Positions 9,198 to 18,235 of a stretch of DNA of 64,000 bases are shown piece by piece. The stretch is taken from positions 124,001 to 188,000 of the forward strand of contig CACZCQ010000002.1 of NCBI GenBank assembly GCA_902779765.1, read 5' to 3'. The DNA comes from an uncultured Bacteroidia bacterium (GTDB lineage Bacteria; Bacteroidota; Bacteroidia; Bacteroidales; UBA932). Made by a program: the position numbers and the translations under genes. Each line of letters begins with the position of its first letter. Position 1 is the first letter of the stretch. The notes beneath the pieces are model-generated. The model was given only the letters and a program-made list of their open reading frames with translations. It was not told the origin of the DNA and searched no databases.

Positions 9198-10945
9198 GAT
9201 ACCACCTCCTTTTCGTCAAAGTCAGCTTCTCCACCTGAAGTCTGCATCTCGTAGATATCCTTGTAAATGTCACAGTTCTCCAGAAGGTTCTCGTGGGTGT
9301 CGAATGCCGCCACCCTTCCATCTTCCATGACGATGATCCTGTCCGCATCCCTGATGCTGAGAATACGCTGGGAGATGATAATCTTGGTAAGCCCCTCCAC
9401 ACGGCCGGCAAGGGCGGCCCTAATATGCGAATCAGTGGCCGTATCAACCGCAGAAGTGGAATCGTCAAGGATGAGGACCTTGGGCTTCTTCAACAGGGCC
9501 ATGGCGATGCAGATCCTCTGCCTCTGGCCTCCGGAGACATTGGTACCTCCCTGGTCTATATATGTATTGTACCCGTCCGGCATCTGCGAGATGAATTCGT
9601 CGGCGCACGCCTGACGGCAGGCTTCGATGCACTCCTCCTCGGTCGCATCTTCCCGTCCCCATCTGAGGTTGTCGAGGATGGTCCCGGAGAACAGGGTGCT
9701 CTTCTGCAGGACGACCGCGACCTGGTTCCTCAGGGATTCCATCTCATAAGACCTCACGTCCAGGCCTCCGACCTTGACGCAGCCCTCGGACACGTCATAG
9801 AGGCGGGATATCAGGTATATCAGGCTGGACTTGCCGCTTCCGGTACCACCGATAACACCGATCGTTTCTCCGGCATCTATATGGAAATTAATTCCTTCCA
9901 GCGCATAATCTCCACCTTTTGTATAAGCGAAGGACACATTCTCGAAATCAATGCTTCCGTCCTTGACTTCCTTGACCGGATCCTCGGGATCGTACATGTC
10001 AGGTTCCTCGTTGATCACATCGGCGATCCTCTTCCCGCTAGCCGCGCTCTGGGTAAGCTGGACGAATATCATCGACAGCATCATCAAAGAGGACATTACG
10101 GTCATTATATATGTAAAGAGAGACGTTAGCTGACCAGTTGTAAGTGAGCCTCCTACAATAAAATGGGCTCCAAACCAGGACAGGGAGATGATGCAGCTGT
10201 AGACCACCAGGTTCATGACCGGATGGTTCAGGGCCATGAGGCTCTCAGCCTTGACGTTGAGGTTGTACAGGGAAAGTGCCGCCTTGTCGAACTTGCTCAG
10301 TTCGTGGTCTTCCCTGACGAATGCCTTGACCACCCTGATGCCGGAAATGTTCTCCTGGATGACTCCGTTGAGATTGTCATACCTTTCGAATATCTGTACG
10401 AACAGTTTGGCAGCCCTCCTGATCAGCACGAAGAGGCAGGTACTGAGGATCACCATCGCGACCAGGAAGATGATGCTGAGCCTTCCGTTGATGAAGAAGC
10501 ACATGAAAAGGCTGAAGAACATGTTCAAGGGAGCCCTGAAACTGATCCTTAGAAGCATCTGGAAAGCGCCCTGGATGTTGCTGACATCCGTGGTCATCCT
10601 GGTAACGAGCCCGGCGGTTGAATACTTGTCTATGTCCGAGAACGAGAACCGCTGGATATTGGTATACATCGCTTCCCTGAGGTTGGCGGCGAGTCCCGTA
10701 GAGGAATACGCGGCGAACCTGGCGGCAAGGATTCCGAACAGGGTGCTGAAGAAGGCCATCACCAGCATCAGCCCGCCGTATCTGAATACTTCGGGCATGT
10801 TGCCTGAATTGATGCCCTTGTCGATCAGCGAGGCGGTCACATAAGGGATGAGCACCCCCATGATAACCTCTGCGGTGGTCCAGACAGGTGTCAGGATGGC
10901 CGCAGTCCTGTATTGCTTGACCTGGCGGAGAAGGGTCCTAAGCAT
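9194..10945 (-). CDS. ABC exporter half-transporter, subunit with degenerate ATPase site (MdlA-like)
   Basis: This 583-residue membrane/ATPase fusion has six helices in residues about 15-310 and an ATPase domain with Walker A GGTGSGKSS, signature VSGGQ and Walker B VLILDDSTS. The residue after the Walker B Asp is Asp instead of the catalytic Glu. The neighbouring subunit keeps the Glu but has a degenerate LSQGE signature. The two proteins would therefore build one competent ATP site (the partner's Walker motifs with this protein's VSGGQ) and one degenerate site, the hallmark of heterodimeric type IV exporters. The start overlaps the end of ridA by 8 bases. Confidence 0.88.
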   Translation of the reverse strand: MLRTLLRQVKQYRTAAILTPVWTTAEVIMGVLIPYVTASLIDKGINSGNMPEVFRYGGLMLVMAFFSTLFGILAARFAAYSSTGLAANLREAMYTNIQRFSFSDIDKYSTAGLVTRMTTDVSNIQGAFQMLLRISFRAPLNMFFSLFMCFFINGRLSIIFLVAMVILSTCLFVLIRRAAKLFVQIFERYDNLNGVIQENISGIRVVKAFVREDHELSKFDKAALSLYNLNVKAESLMALNHPVMNLVVYSCIISLSWFGAHFIVGGSLTTGQLTSLFTYIMTVMSSLMMLSMIFVQLTQSAASGKRIADVINEEPDMYDPEDPVKEVKDGSIDFENVSFAYTKGGDYALEGINFHIDAGETIGVIGGTGSGKSSLIYLISRLYDVSEGCVKVGGLDVRSYEMESLRNQVAVVLQKSTLFSGTILDNLRWGREDATEEECIEACRQACADEFISQMPDGYNTYIDQGGTNVSGGQRQRICIAMALLKKPKVLILDDSTSAVDTATDSHIRAALAGRVEGLTKIIISQRILSIRDADRIIVMEDGRVAAFDTHENLLENCDIYKDIYEMQTSGGEADFDEKEVVS

Positions 10946-11315
10946 TTTCCGCTATGCACTCTATTTCCACCAAAGCCCCCTTGGGGAGCGTCTTGACCGC
11001 AAATGCGCAACGGGCCGGATACGGAGTTCCGAAGAATTCGGCATACACCCCGTTCATGGCGGCGAAATCGCCCATGTCCGCGAGCAGTACAGTTGTCTTG
11101 AGGACTTTGTCAAGGCCTGAACCAGCCTCTTCGAGGATCGACTTTATGTTGGAAAGCGACTGCCTGGTCTGGGCTTCCACTCCCCCTTCGGGAAATTCCC
11201 CGGTCGCAGGGTCGATGGGAAGCTGGCCGGATACGAAGATGAATCCGCCGGACGAGACCGCCTGGCTGTAAGGGCCTATTGCAGCCGGTGCATTCTTTGT
11301 GTTTATCTGTTTCAT
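10938..11315 (-). CDS. ridA: RidA family reactive enamine/imine deaminase
   Basis: This small cytosolic enzyme hydrolyses reactive enamines and imines such as 2-aminoacrylate released by PLP enzymes. The sequence carries the family blocks APAAIGPYSQAV near the start, FVSGQLPIDPATGE, and the C-terminal YPARCAFAVKTLPKGALVEIECIA with the conserved Arg and Glu. I placed the start at the internal ATG at 11315 (MKQINTKNAP), because a TAnnTTTG promoter box at 11338-11345 predicts transcription beginning only about 15 bases upstream; an alternative GTG start at 11336 would lie at or above the transcript start. It leads a tight minus-strand group with the two ABC exporter genes and hydE. Confidence 0.92.
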   Translation of the reverse strand: MKQINTKNAPAAIGPYSQAVSSGGFIFVSGQLPIDPATGEFPEGGVEAQTRQSLSNIKSILEEAGSGLDKVLKTTVLLADMGDFAAMNGVYAEFFGTPYPARCAFAVKTLPKGALVEIECIAENA

Positions 11316-11337
11316 GCAGTTCGGTTTATTATTCACG

Positions 11338-11345
11338 CAAATTTA
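11338..11345 (-). promoter_or_regulatory. Candidate -7 box upstream of ridA
   Basis: The minus strand reads TAAATTTG, an exact match to the Bacteroidota TAnnTTTG box, 22 bases before the chosen ridA start. The divergent gene has a weaker TAATTTCG at 11360-11367, so this short spacer probably holds both promoters. Confidence 0.5.
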
Positions 11346-11397
11346 TAAAATATTGGTTTTAATTTCGTATTATTACGGAACTGAAATCCACAATGAT

Positions 11398-13671
11398 ATG
11401 AAACATACTGCTGTCTTGGTCGCTCTCGCACTCCTGGCGACAATGACATTGTCCGCCCAACAGCCTGACCAACCGATGTCAAGGGACGGATACGTCGATT
11501 TCCTCTATAGTTGCATGCCCATGCCCGACAGCCTGGTCAATTCCAGGCAGTATTGGGAGGAAGTGGTGGACAAGACCTTGGAGGTCAGGGACCGCATGAA
11601 CTGGGGTATCCCGGAAAGGGAATTCCGTCATTTCGTCCTCCCTGTCAGGGTGAACAACGAGGATCTGGACAGGTTCAGGGCCGTGTACGCTGACGAGATC
11701 TGCAAGCGGGTCAAGGGAATGTCGCTGCACGATGCCGTGCTGGAAATCAACCACTGGTGCCACGAATGGGTGACCTATGTCGGAACTGACGCACGCACCC
11801 GTGGACCTCTGGCCTTGATGAAGTCCGGCGAAGGAAGGTGCGGCGAAGAATCCACCTTCACCGTATCTGCGCTCAGGGCAGCCGGAATACCTGCCCGTCA
11901 GGTCTACACCCCCCTCTGGGCCCACACAGACAGCAACCACGCCTGGGTGGAAGCCTGGGTGGACGGGGAATGGTGTTTCCTCGGGGCCTGCGAACCCGAT
12001 CCTGAACTGAATATGGGTTGGTTCAATGCGGCCGTATCCAGGGCCCTCCTGCTTCATACGAAGGTTTCAGGGAACTATCAGGGACCTGAGGACATAATAG
12101 CCAGGAATCCGGTCTACACCGAAATCAACGTCATACGCGACTATGTCCCTACCCGTCTGACCACGGTGATAGTCGTGGACGAATCCGGGAAGCCTGTCCC
12201 GGGAGTCGATGTCGAGTACAAACTGTTCAATTACGGAGACTTCGGGAACGTCTGCACCGTAACCACGGACAAGGAGGGAAAGGCCCTTCTTAACACCGGT
12301 TGCGGCGATATGCTGGTCTGGGCCGCCCACGGAGGCAAGTTCGGCTTCACCAAGCTTGACAGCAAGTATGCGGCCATCGTCCTGAACCGTTCCGAAGGCG
12401 AGGTATTCTCGGCGAACATCGACATGAACCCTCCCGTCGAGGACCCCCTTCCCAACAACGCTACGAAGGAGCAGATCGATGCCAACCAGAAACGTCTTGC
12501 ATACGAGGACGACCTCCGCAAGTCAAGGCATGCGACCGACAACGTCAAGCAGCTTGAAGACAGTTTCCTCGCCTACGTGCAGGAGAACATGCCCGCGAAG
12601 GTCGATGCAGCGAAGGTCCTTCTCCAGGTCATGAGTCCCAAGGACAAGGGTGAGTACGGGATGGACGTCCTCCTGGACGCAGTCAATTCTACGGATTCAA
12701 AGGACCCCCAGGTCCTCGCCCCCAGGGTGGGAACCGAGATGCTCTATCCTTGCAAGGTCGAGATACGCAACGGACTCGCCGGCAAGGTCGGCTCTCCGGA
12801 GGAACTGATGGAGTGGATGGACAGGAACATCCGCATCGTGGAAAACGGACGCAATCCCCAGGGGCTCAAGATCCCTCCCCTCTATGTCTGGCGTTCCAGG
12901 ATGAGTGACAAGGAGTCTTCCAGGATATTCTTCGTGGCTGCCTGCCGGGCTCTCGGCTGGCCTGCCAGGAACGGTATGGGAGGAAAGATCGCCGTCAGCA
13001 AGGACGGGAAATGGATCGATGTCGACCTTGACAAGTCCGTGGCGGAAATACCTTCCCGCGGTGAGGTACAAGTGGTCTCATCCGGCGCGACGACTCCACG
13101 TTTCGGAGAGTTCAGCATATCCGCCATAAAGGACGGAAGGCTTTCCAGGAGCGGATTCGGGATGCCCGGTGGCAGACGGGGCGGCCAGGGAGGTAACGCT
13201 AAGCCGGAGATGGACGAAGGCTACTATATGGTCACCACCGGAAAGCGCCTGAAGGACGGAAGCGTGCTGGCAAGGATACGCACTTTCAACGTGGTCAAGG
13301 GGCAGGAAAACAGGATACCTGTCGAGATCCGTACAGAAGATGAGACTCCGCTGGAAGTCATAGGAAAGATCGAGCCGGGCAAGGTGAGCGACAAGGCGAA
13401 GTTCATCCTGGCCGTCGTAAAGGAGAACGGAGAGCCTACGGTCCATGTTCTCAGGCAGCTTGAGGGAGACCCCAACGCTATCATTGTCAAGCCCGGAGAC
13501 CCTTCATATGACCTGTACAGGACACTGGTGGAGAAAGCCTGTGGAGCTGATCCCAAGTCTCTCCCCTATGTCATCGTCGCCGACAAGGCAGGCAACGTCT
13601 ATTATTTCTCACAAGGTTACAACACCACCCTCAGGGAAGGCATAGACCGGGTCTTCAACAAGATCCGCTGA
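11398..13671 (+). CDS. Exported transglutaminase-like protein
   Basis: The 757-residue protein begins with a clear signal peptide (MKHTAVLVALALLATMTLSAQ); the open frame extends further upstream but that part is not signal-like. A transglutaminase-like core has the catalytic triad Cys148 (GRCGEES), His181 (NHAWVEAW) and Asp201 (ACEPDPE). A carboxypeptidase-like or Ig-like insert follows (VIVVDESGKPVPGVDVEYKL), then a second, probably inactive, transglutaminase-like region (FFVAACRALGWPARNG), and a C-terminal sandwich domain with a glycine-rich patch (GMPGGRRGGQGGN). Such proteins act outside the cytoplasm on peptides or cross-links. The substrate is unknown. The 3' end overlaps the convergent DUF362 gene by 17 bases. 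Confidence 0.85.
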   Translation: MKHTAVLVALALLATMTLSAQQPDQPMSRDGYVDFLYSCMPMPDSLVNSRQYWEEVVDKTLEVRDRMNWGIPEREFRHFVLPVRVNNEDLDRFRAVYADEICKRVKGMSLHDAVLEINHWCHEWVTYVGTDARTRGPLALMKSGEGRCGEESTFTVSALRAAGIPARQVYTPLWAHTDSNHAWVEAWVDGEWCFLGACEPDPELNMGWFNAAVSRALLLHTKVSGNYQGPEDIIARNPVYTEINVIRDYVPTRLTTVIVVDESGKPVPGVDVEYKLFNYGDFGNVCTVTTDKEGKALLNTGCGDMLVWAAHGGKFGFTKLDSKYAAIVLNRSEGEVFSANIDMNPPVEDPLPNNATKEQIDANQKRLAYEDDLRKSRHATDNVKQLEDSFLAYVQENMPAKVDAAKVLLQVMSPKDKGEYGMDVLLDAVNSTDSKDPQVLAPRVGTEMLYPCKVEIRNGLAGKVGSPEELMEWMDRNIRIVENGRNPQGLKIPPLYVWRSRMSDKESSRIFFVAACRALGWPARNGMGGKIAVSKDGKWIDVDLDKSVAEIPSRGEVQVVSSGATTPRFGEFSISAIKDGRLSRSGFGMPGGRRGGQGGNAKPEMDEGYYMVTTGKRLKDGSVLARIRTFNVVKGQENRIPVEIRTEDETPLEVIGKIEPGKVSDKAKFILAVVKENGEPTVHVLRQLEGDPNAIIVKPGDPSYDLYRTLVEKACGADPKSLPYVIVADKAGNVYYFSQGYNTTLREGIDRVFNKIR

Positions 13672-14659
13672 CGAAAGGCTTCAGGTCTTTCGCGGCATCG
13701 GCAGCCGTTATCCTCACACCGCCATTGTCCAGGTCGATGAGGACATAGCGGTCGTTGCCCATTCCGAGTTCCTTCATGTAGGATAGCTGGCGGAGACCGT
13801 GGCGGGTCTCGATGCGTTCTATCATGTCGTGGTGTTCTTCAGCGGTCATCGCATAGATGATGTCAACGCAAGCCTGGTCTATGGCGAGGATATCGGTGGA
13901 AGAAAGGATACCTACGTCCGGAGTCACCACAGGCTCGGCAGCCTGCCCTTCACAGTCGCAGGAAACAGACATGTTGCGCATGACGTTCACGTATGTGACA
14001 TGCTCCCCGAAATGGTCTATCGTCGCCTTGGTCGATTCGGTCATCCTTTCCATGAACTCTTCCTCGGCGATGTCCCACTGGTCAGGCTGACCGGGGGTCG
14101 TATGGATCCAAGCCTTACCGACCCTTCCGTCGGCACAGCCTATTCCGATATTCTTGTTGCTTCCTCCGAAACCGCCCTGGGTATGTCCCTTGAAGTGGGT
14201 CAGGGCAAGCATGGAATCGTAATTGAGCAGATGGCTTCCAACCGACATCCTGTCGAACCACTTTCCTCCGGTGACAGGAAGCATGGCGGTGCCTTCCTCG
14301 TCGATGATGTCCACCGGGCAGAATGTCCACCCGTTGACCTTCAGGGTCTCGCGGTGCAGTTCGGTGGTGTAACGGTCACCGTCGTAATACGTATTCGTCT
14401 CGATGATGGCGGCTTCCGGCAGGTCCTTGGCGAGGAGGGCCTTCACCCACCCGCGGGGAATGATGTTGGGGCCATGCTGCTCGCCCGTATGGAGCTTCAC
14501 GCCGACATGGCCGGTCATCCTGCCGTCGACTTTCTCATAAGCCTTCATGAGTCCCTCAGCCGACAGGTCGCGGGTAAAATATACTATGGACTCGTTACCT
14601 GTCCTCTGGTCGTATGGCAGGAATACCCTGCCGTCTTTTCCACATGTGCACATATTCAT
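13655..14659 (-). CDS. DUF362 domain protein
   Basis: A 334-residue cytoplasmic protein with the DUF362 layout: VGVKLHTGEQHG near residue 53, IIETNTYYDGDRY, ALTHFKGHTQGGFGGSNKNIGIGCADGRVGK (the conserved Gly- and Asn-rich block) and DILAIDQACVDIIY. Family members with a C-terminal ferredoxin domain are common; here no 4Fe-4S cysteine pattern follows, only scattered Cys residues (CTC near the start, CDC in the middle). The biochemical role of DUF362 proteins is not established. It lies 19 bases downstream of the nucleoside kinase gene on the same strand and is probably co-transcribed with it. Confidence 0.82.
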   Translation of the reverse strand: MNMCTCGKDGRVFLPYDQRTGNESIVYFTRDLSAEGLMKAYEKVDGRMTGHVGVKLHTGEQHGPNIIPRGWVKALLAKDLPEAAIIETNTYYDGDRYTTELHRETLKVNGWTFCPVDIIDEEGTAMLPVTGGKWFDRMSVGSHLLNYDSMLALTHFKGHTQGGFGGSNKNIGIGCADGRVGKAWIHTTPGQPDQWDIAEEEFMERMTESTKATIDHFGEHVTYVNVMRNMSVSCDCEGQAAEPVVTPDVGILSSTDILAIDQACVDIIYAMTAEEHHDMIERIETRHGLRQLSYMKELGMGNDRYVLIDLDNGGVRITAADAAKDLKPFVSGSC

Positions 14660-14678
14660 TTGTTTTCCGATTTCATGA

Positions 14679-16346
14679 TTAGAGGCTGCTTCCGCCGATA
14701 AATCCGCGCAGCAGGGATGTAGGAGGAATTTCCTTGTCCGAAACGGGCACGAAATAATGCAGGAACATCAGGAGCCTGTGGGCCTCGCAGTATTCAGGGC
14801 AGTTCTTGGGTACCGTTGCCAGGATCCTCTCAGCATGGGTCCTGAGGACTGCGAATTCCACCAGGTAAGCCGAGTTGAACAGTACGTCCGCATCCTCCTG
14901 GAAAGGATATATCCACCTGACCTCCGACCTGCGGACGTTGGGCCAGTTTGAGATGGTTTCACGTGCAGTGAACGCTCCCTTCAGGAAATCACGCACGATC
15001 CTCCGCAGGAGCCTGTTGTCACTGGTGGGTATGCAGTTATGGGAATCCAGCGAGATGGAAGTGATGGTATTGATGAATATCTTGAACTTTTCGTTCTGGG
15101 GAACCTTGTCGGACAGCAACGGATTGAGGGCATGTATTCCTTCTATCAGCAGGACTGACCTCTCCCCCAGCCTGAGCTTCTTCCCGTTGAACTCACGGAG
15201 CCCGGTCACGAAATTGAATTCCGGGACTTCCACCTCTTCACCGGCCAGGAGTTTCAGCAGGTCTTCCTGAAGATAATCATGGTCGACCGTATCGAAGTTG
15301 TCAAAGTCGAACGAACCGTCAGGAAGCTTCGGAGTATCCAGGCGGTTTACGAAATAATCGTCCGTCGAGAACGATATCGGATGGAGCCCGCACGCCTTAA
15401 GCTGAATGCTCAGCCTCTTGCAGAAAGTGCTCTTTCCGCTGCTGGTCGGACCTGTGATCAGGACCAGCCGTACAGGGTTGTCAGGGTCGCCGTGCCGTCT
15501 TTCGATCTCCTCTGCGATCTGGACTATCTTCTTCTCCTGCAAGGCCTCCGCGATCTGGATCAGATCCGACGCCTTTCCATCCAGGATGGCCTCATTGACG
15601 TCTCCTACGTTACCGAGTCCCATTATCCCGTTCCACCTGCGAGACTCGTTGAACACGTCGAAGGTCTTTGGCTGCTCCAGGAATGGAGCCAGGTCTTCAG
15701 GATGGTGGCGGTCGGGGACCCTCAACAGGATGCCGCCTTTGTAGAGGTTGACGCTCCAGGTCTTAAGATATCCTGCACTGGGCACCAGTTCGTCATAGTA
15801 GTAGTCGGCAGTATTCCCCAGGGTGTAATAGGTCACATAGACCTCGCCGCAGGTCTCCAGGAGTTTGACCTTGTCGTAGTTGCCAAGTTCACGGAACTTC
15901 CTGATGGCCTCCTCCACCTGCACCTCGTGGCGGCGGAATACCAGGTCCTGGTCCACCACCTCCCTCATCCTGGACCGGATGGCATCCACGTCAGAATCGG
16001 TCAACGGCGTCCCGTCCCCCTTGTCCACGACGCAGTAATACCCCTTGGAGATAGGGCGTTTGATCATGAGGCTGCTTTCGGGGAAGAGGTCCTTGACGCC
16101 CTTGTACATCAGGAAACACAAGGAGCGGCAATAGAAGTTGCGGCCTATGTATGTCCTGTAATCGACGAACTCCACGTCCAGGCTGTGATATACCCGGAAC
16201 TTCAGGCCCTGTGCGACATTGTTGACCTTAGCCGCCAGGATATCATAGGGCTTCCCGAAATCGAACTCCCGGGATATATCATACAGGGAGGTTCCTTCCC
16301 CGAACTCCTTCGAAGTTCCCGTATTCTTGCAAAAAATCTTGACCAT
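14679..16346 (-). CDS. TGS-type nucleoside (uridine) kinase
   Basis: The 555-residue protein joins an N-terminal region related to the TGS and second additional domains of threonyl-tRNA synthetase (residues about 1-230) to a uridine-kinase-like P-loop domain. Walker A is GPTSSGKST, followed by ISFSTDDYFV and a kinase lid region. Family members are annotated as nucleoside kinases that phosphorylate uridine or related nucleosides. I used the ATG at 16346 (MVKIFCKNTGTSKEFGEG) because the preceding residues are not family-like and the upstream GH127-like gene ends only 11 bases away. It lies in a minus-strand run with the carbohydrate genes upstream and DUF362 downstream. Confidence 0.85.
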   Translation of the reverse strand: MVKIFCKNTGTSKEFGEGTSLYDISREFDFGKPYDILAAKVNNVAQGLKFRVYHSLDVEFVDYRTYIGRNFYCRSLCFLMYKGVKDLFPESSLMIKRPISKGYYCVVDKGDGTPLTDSDVDAIRSRMREVVDQDLVFRRHEVQVEEAIRKFRELGNYDKVKLLETCGEVYVTYYTLGNTADYYYDELVPSAGYLKTWSVNLYKGGILLRVPDRHHPEDLAPFLEQPKTFDVFNESRRWNGIMGLGNVGDVNEAILDGKASDLIQIAEALQEKKIVQIAEEIERRHGDPDNPVRLVLITGPTSSGKSTFCKRLSIQLKACGLHPISFSTDDYFVNRLDTPKLPDGSFDFDNFDTVDHDYLQEDLLKLLAGEEVEVPEFNFVTGLREFNGKKLRLGERSVLLIEGIHALNPLLSDKVPQNEKFKIFINTITSISLDSHNCIPTSDNRLLRRIVRDFLKGAFTARETISNWPNVRRSEVRWIYPFQEDADVLFNSAYLVEFAVLRTHAERILATVPKNCPEYCEAHRLLMFLHYFVPVSDKEIPPTSLLRGFIGGSSL

Positions 16347-16357
16347 TTCCAAAACAG

Positions 16358-18223
16358 TTACTTGAGTGGAAGCCAGGTCTGGATATGTCCGCCGTCCCAG
16401 CAATCCACGGAAGAATAGTCTACCATCCTGATGGTCCCGTCGACAGTGGGCACGAGGAATTCCACCCTTGTACCGGCTCGTTCCGGGGCCACTCTCTTCA
16501 CATCGACCACGGAATCCGCGTCGGCTATGATCCTTACAGGGGATGCGTATCCAGGATCGATACCCTCATCCCTGGCAAGGACCAGGGGTCCCCATTGGAC
16601 GGCCTGGAAATCCTTCCCCATTGGATTGCGTCCTTCACGGGCCATTATCAGGCGCGCCTTCATGTCAAATGATATCCTGATCTCATCACCAGCCTTCCAG
16701 TCGCGGTCAAGGGAGAGATAGGAGCCGCTTACCACGTTCTCGACAGCTTTTCCGTTTACCGAAACGACCGTAGCCTCGCTCCAGGAAGGAATATGCAGCC
16801 TGATGGAAAAAGCCCCGCTGCCGGACGGGAATACGGCAATCTTTACGTCTCCCTCCTTAGGGTAGGCGGTATCTATTCCCAGCGACAGGTAGCGGCCGTC
16901 GGGAGTCACAGTCCTGTATACCCCACGGTTGTAAAGATTCACTACCGGGCCTTCCTTGGCCTGCATGACTGCCACATAAGGAATATATGCAAGGCCAGTG
17001 GGCCCGCTCAGATTGCAGCAGGTGACGGGAAGACCGTCGATCACCGTACCCCAGCCGCTGTTCGTGACCTTGGGGCCATTGAGCAGGTTGACATAACTGA
17101 AGCCCTTACCGTCAGGACGCATGGCGCCCAGAAGCCCGTTGTAGACATATCTCTCTATGCAGTCGACAGCCGCAGGGTCTCCTGTAAGTCTCAGGTATTG
17201 TGAGCAGAACTTCATCCAAGTCACGCCGACGCAGGTCTCCATCATCCTCTTGATGTCCGGATTGGACTGTTCGACGGCCGAGTTGCTCCACCCTTCACCC
17301 ATCAGCTTGGGCCAGTAGACATCGGAGCCTCCGTTGCCGATTATCGTGATTTCGTTGTCCTTTACCTGATTGAAGAAATTCTCCAGGCAGCGAAGCCACC
17401 TTGGGTCGCCGGTCGCCCTGTAATATTCGGCAAGCCCCTCCCAAATGGAGGTCATCTCGTATGCCTTAGGATACGGGGCACCTACTTCATGCATGGGTAC
17501 TCCGTCATAAACCTGGGCAAAGATATCGCTGCCCTTGCACCCGCCGGATTCGATTATGTATGTCGCGAAATCGAGGTATTCCTGCTTCCCCGTAATGAAA
17601 TACAGTCTCATGAAAGGCTCCAGAATGGAGGAAGACTCGATATTGGTGGAACTCCAGCCGAGTTCGGTTATGCTCTTCTTCGGAGCAGGGCCGACCTGCT
17701 CCATCACGGAACAGGCCTCCTTTTCCATCGCTTCCAGCACTGCCGGATCACGTTCTACATCGAGATAATACTGACTTAGCCCCAGGAGGACATATTTCCT
17801 CTCCCAGATGTCGCCGTCGTGTTCCCCGGGCTGGTCCTCGACCGGAGTGCAACTGATGGAACCGTTGCTCTTGGTGGTGGCGATCAATGAATAAACCACA
17901 TCCTTTGTCAATGCCTTCAGTTCAGGATCGCGGGAATAACGCCAAAGAAGGGAATTGGTCCTGATGCTCTTTCCGGGCATCTCGCCGAGCGCGAACTTTT
18001 TCCTGCCGGTACGGAAGAACTCGAGGACATCTTCATAAGGCATCACACCCTTGGCCCAGTTCTCCTGGGTGAGCATTATCGCGTCGTCCAAATATCCCCG
18101 CATATGGATGCTGCCGCCGGGGAGAGGCGTAAAAACGTCATCCACCTTCTTCAGGCCGTCCTGGGCGAAAGACGCCGAGGCTATGGCCAGGAAGGCGAGC
18201 AACGTGAAGAATCTGTACTTCAT
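16358..18223 (-). CDS. Exported GH127-like beta-L-arabinofuranosidase (DUF1680)
   Basis: A 621-residue secreted or periplasmic glycoside hydrolase with a signal peptide (MKYRFFTLLAFLAIASASFAQ). The (alpha/alpha)6-barrel features include YYRATGDPRW, the Cys-containing METCVGVTWMKFCSQYLRLTGD and the Cys-Cys block PVTCCNLSGPTGLAYIPY. In GH127 enzymes a Glu and three Cys from such blocks form the zinc-linked catalytic site, and these residues are present. A beta-sandwich C-terminal domain follows. It would release terminal L-arabinofuranose from plant glycans. GH146 or another DUF1680 branch is possible. The sugar isomerase-like gene lies 12 bases upstream in the same transcription unit. Confidence 0.82.
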   Translation of the reverse strand: MKYRFFTLLAFLAIASASFAQDGLKKVDDVFTPLPGGSIHMRGYLDDAIMLTQENWAKGVMPYEDVLEFFRTGRKKFALGEMPGKSIRTNSLLWRYSRDPELKALTKDVVYSLIATTKSNGSISCTPVEDQPGEHDGDIWERKYVLLGLSQYYLDVERDPAVLEAMEKEACSVMEQVGPAPKKSITELGWSSTNIESSSILEPFMRLYFITGKQEYLDFATYIIESGGCKGSDIFAQVYDGVPMHEVGAPYPKAYEMTSIWEGLAEYYRATGDPRWLRCLENFFNQVKDNEITIIGNGGSDVYWPKLMGEGWSNSAVEQSNPDIKRMMETCVGVTWMKFCSQYLRLTGDPAAVDCIERYVYNGLLGAMRPDGKGFSYVNLLNGPKVTNSGWGTVIDGLPVTCCNLSGPTGLAYIPYVAVMQAKEGPVVNLYNRGVYRTVTPDGRYLSLGIDTAYPKEGDVKIAVFPSGSGAFSIRLHIPSWSEATVVSVNGKAVENVVSGSYLSLDRDWKAGDEIRISFDMKARLIMAREGRNPMGKDFQAVQWGPLVLARDEGIDPGYASPVRIIADADSVVDVKRVAPERAGTRVEFLVPTVDGTIRMVDYSSVDCWDGGHIQTWLPLK

Positions 18224-18235
18224 CGTAAACTTAAA

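Noticed and set aside
15279-16418. 379-codon plus-strand frame across the nucleoside kinase gene
   Set aside because: Antisense to the recognised kinase; composition and lack of motifs mark it as a shadow.
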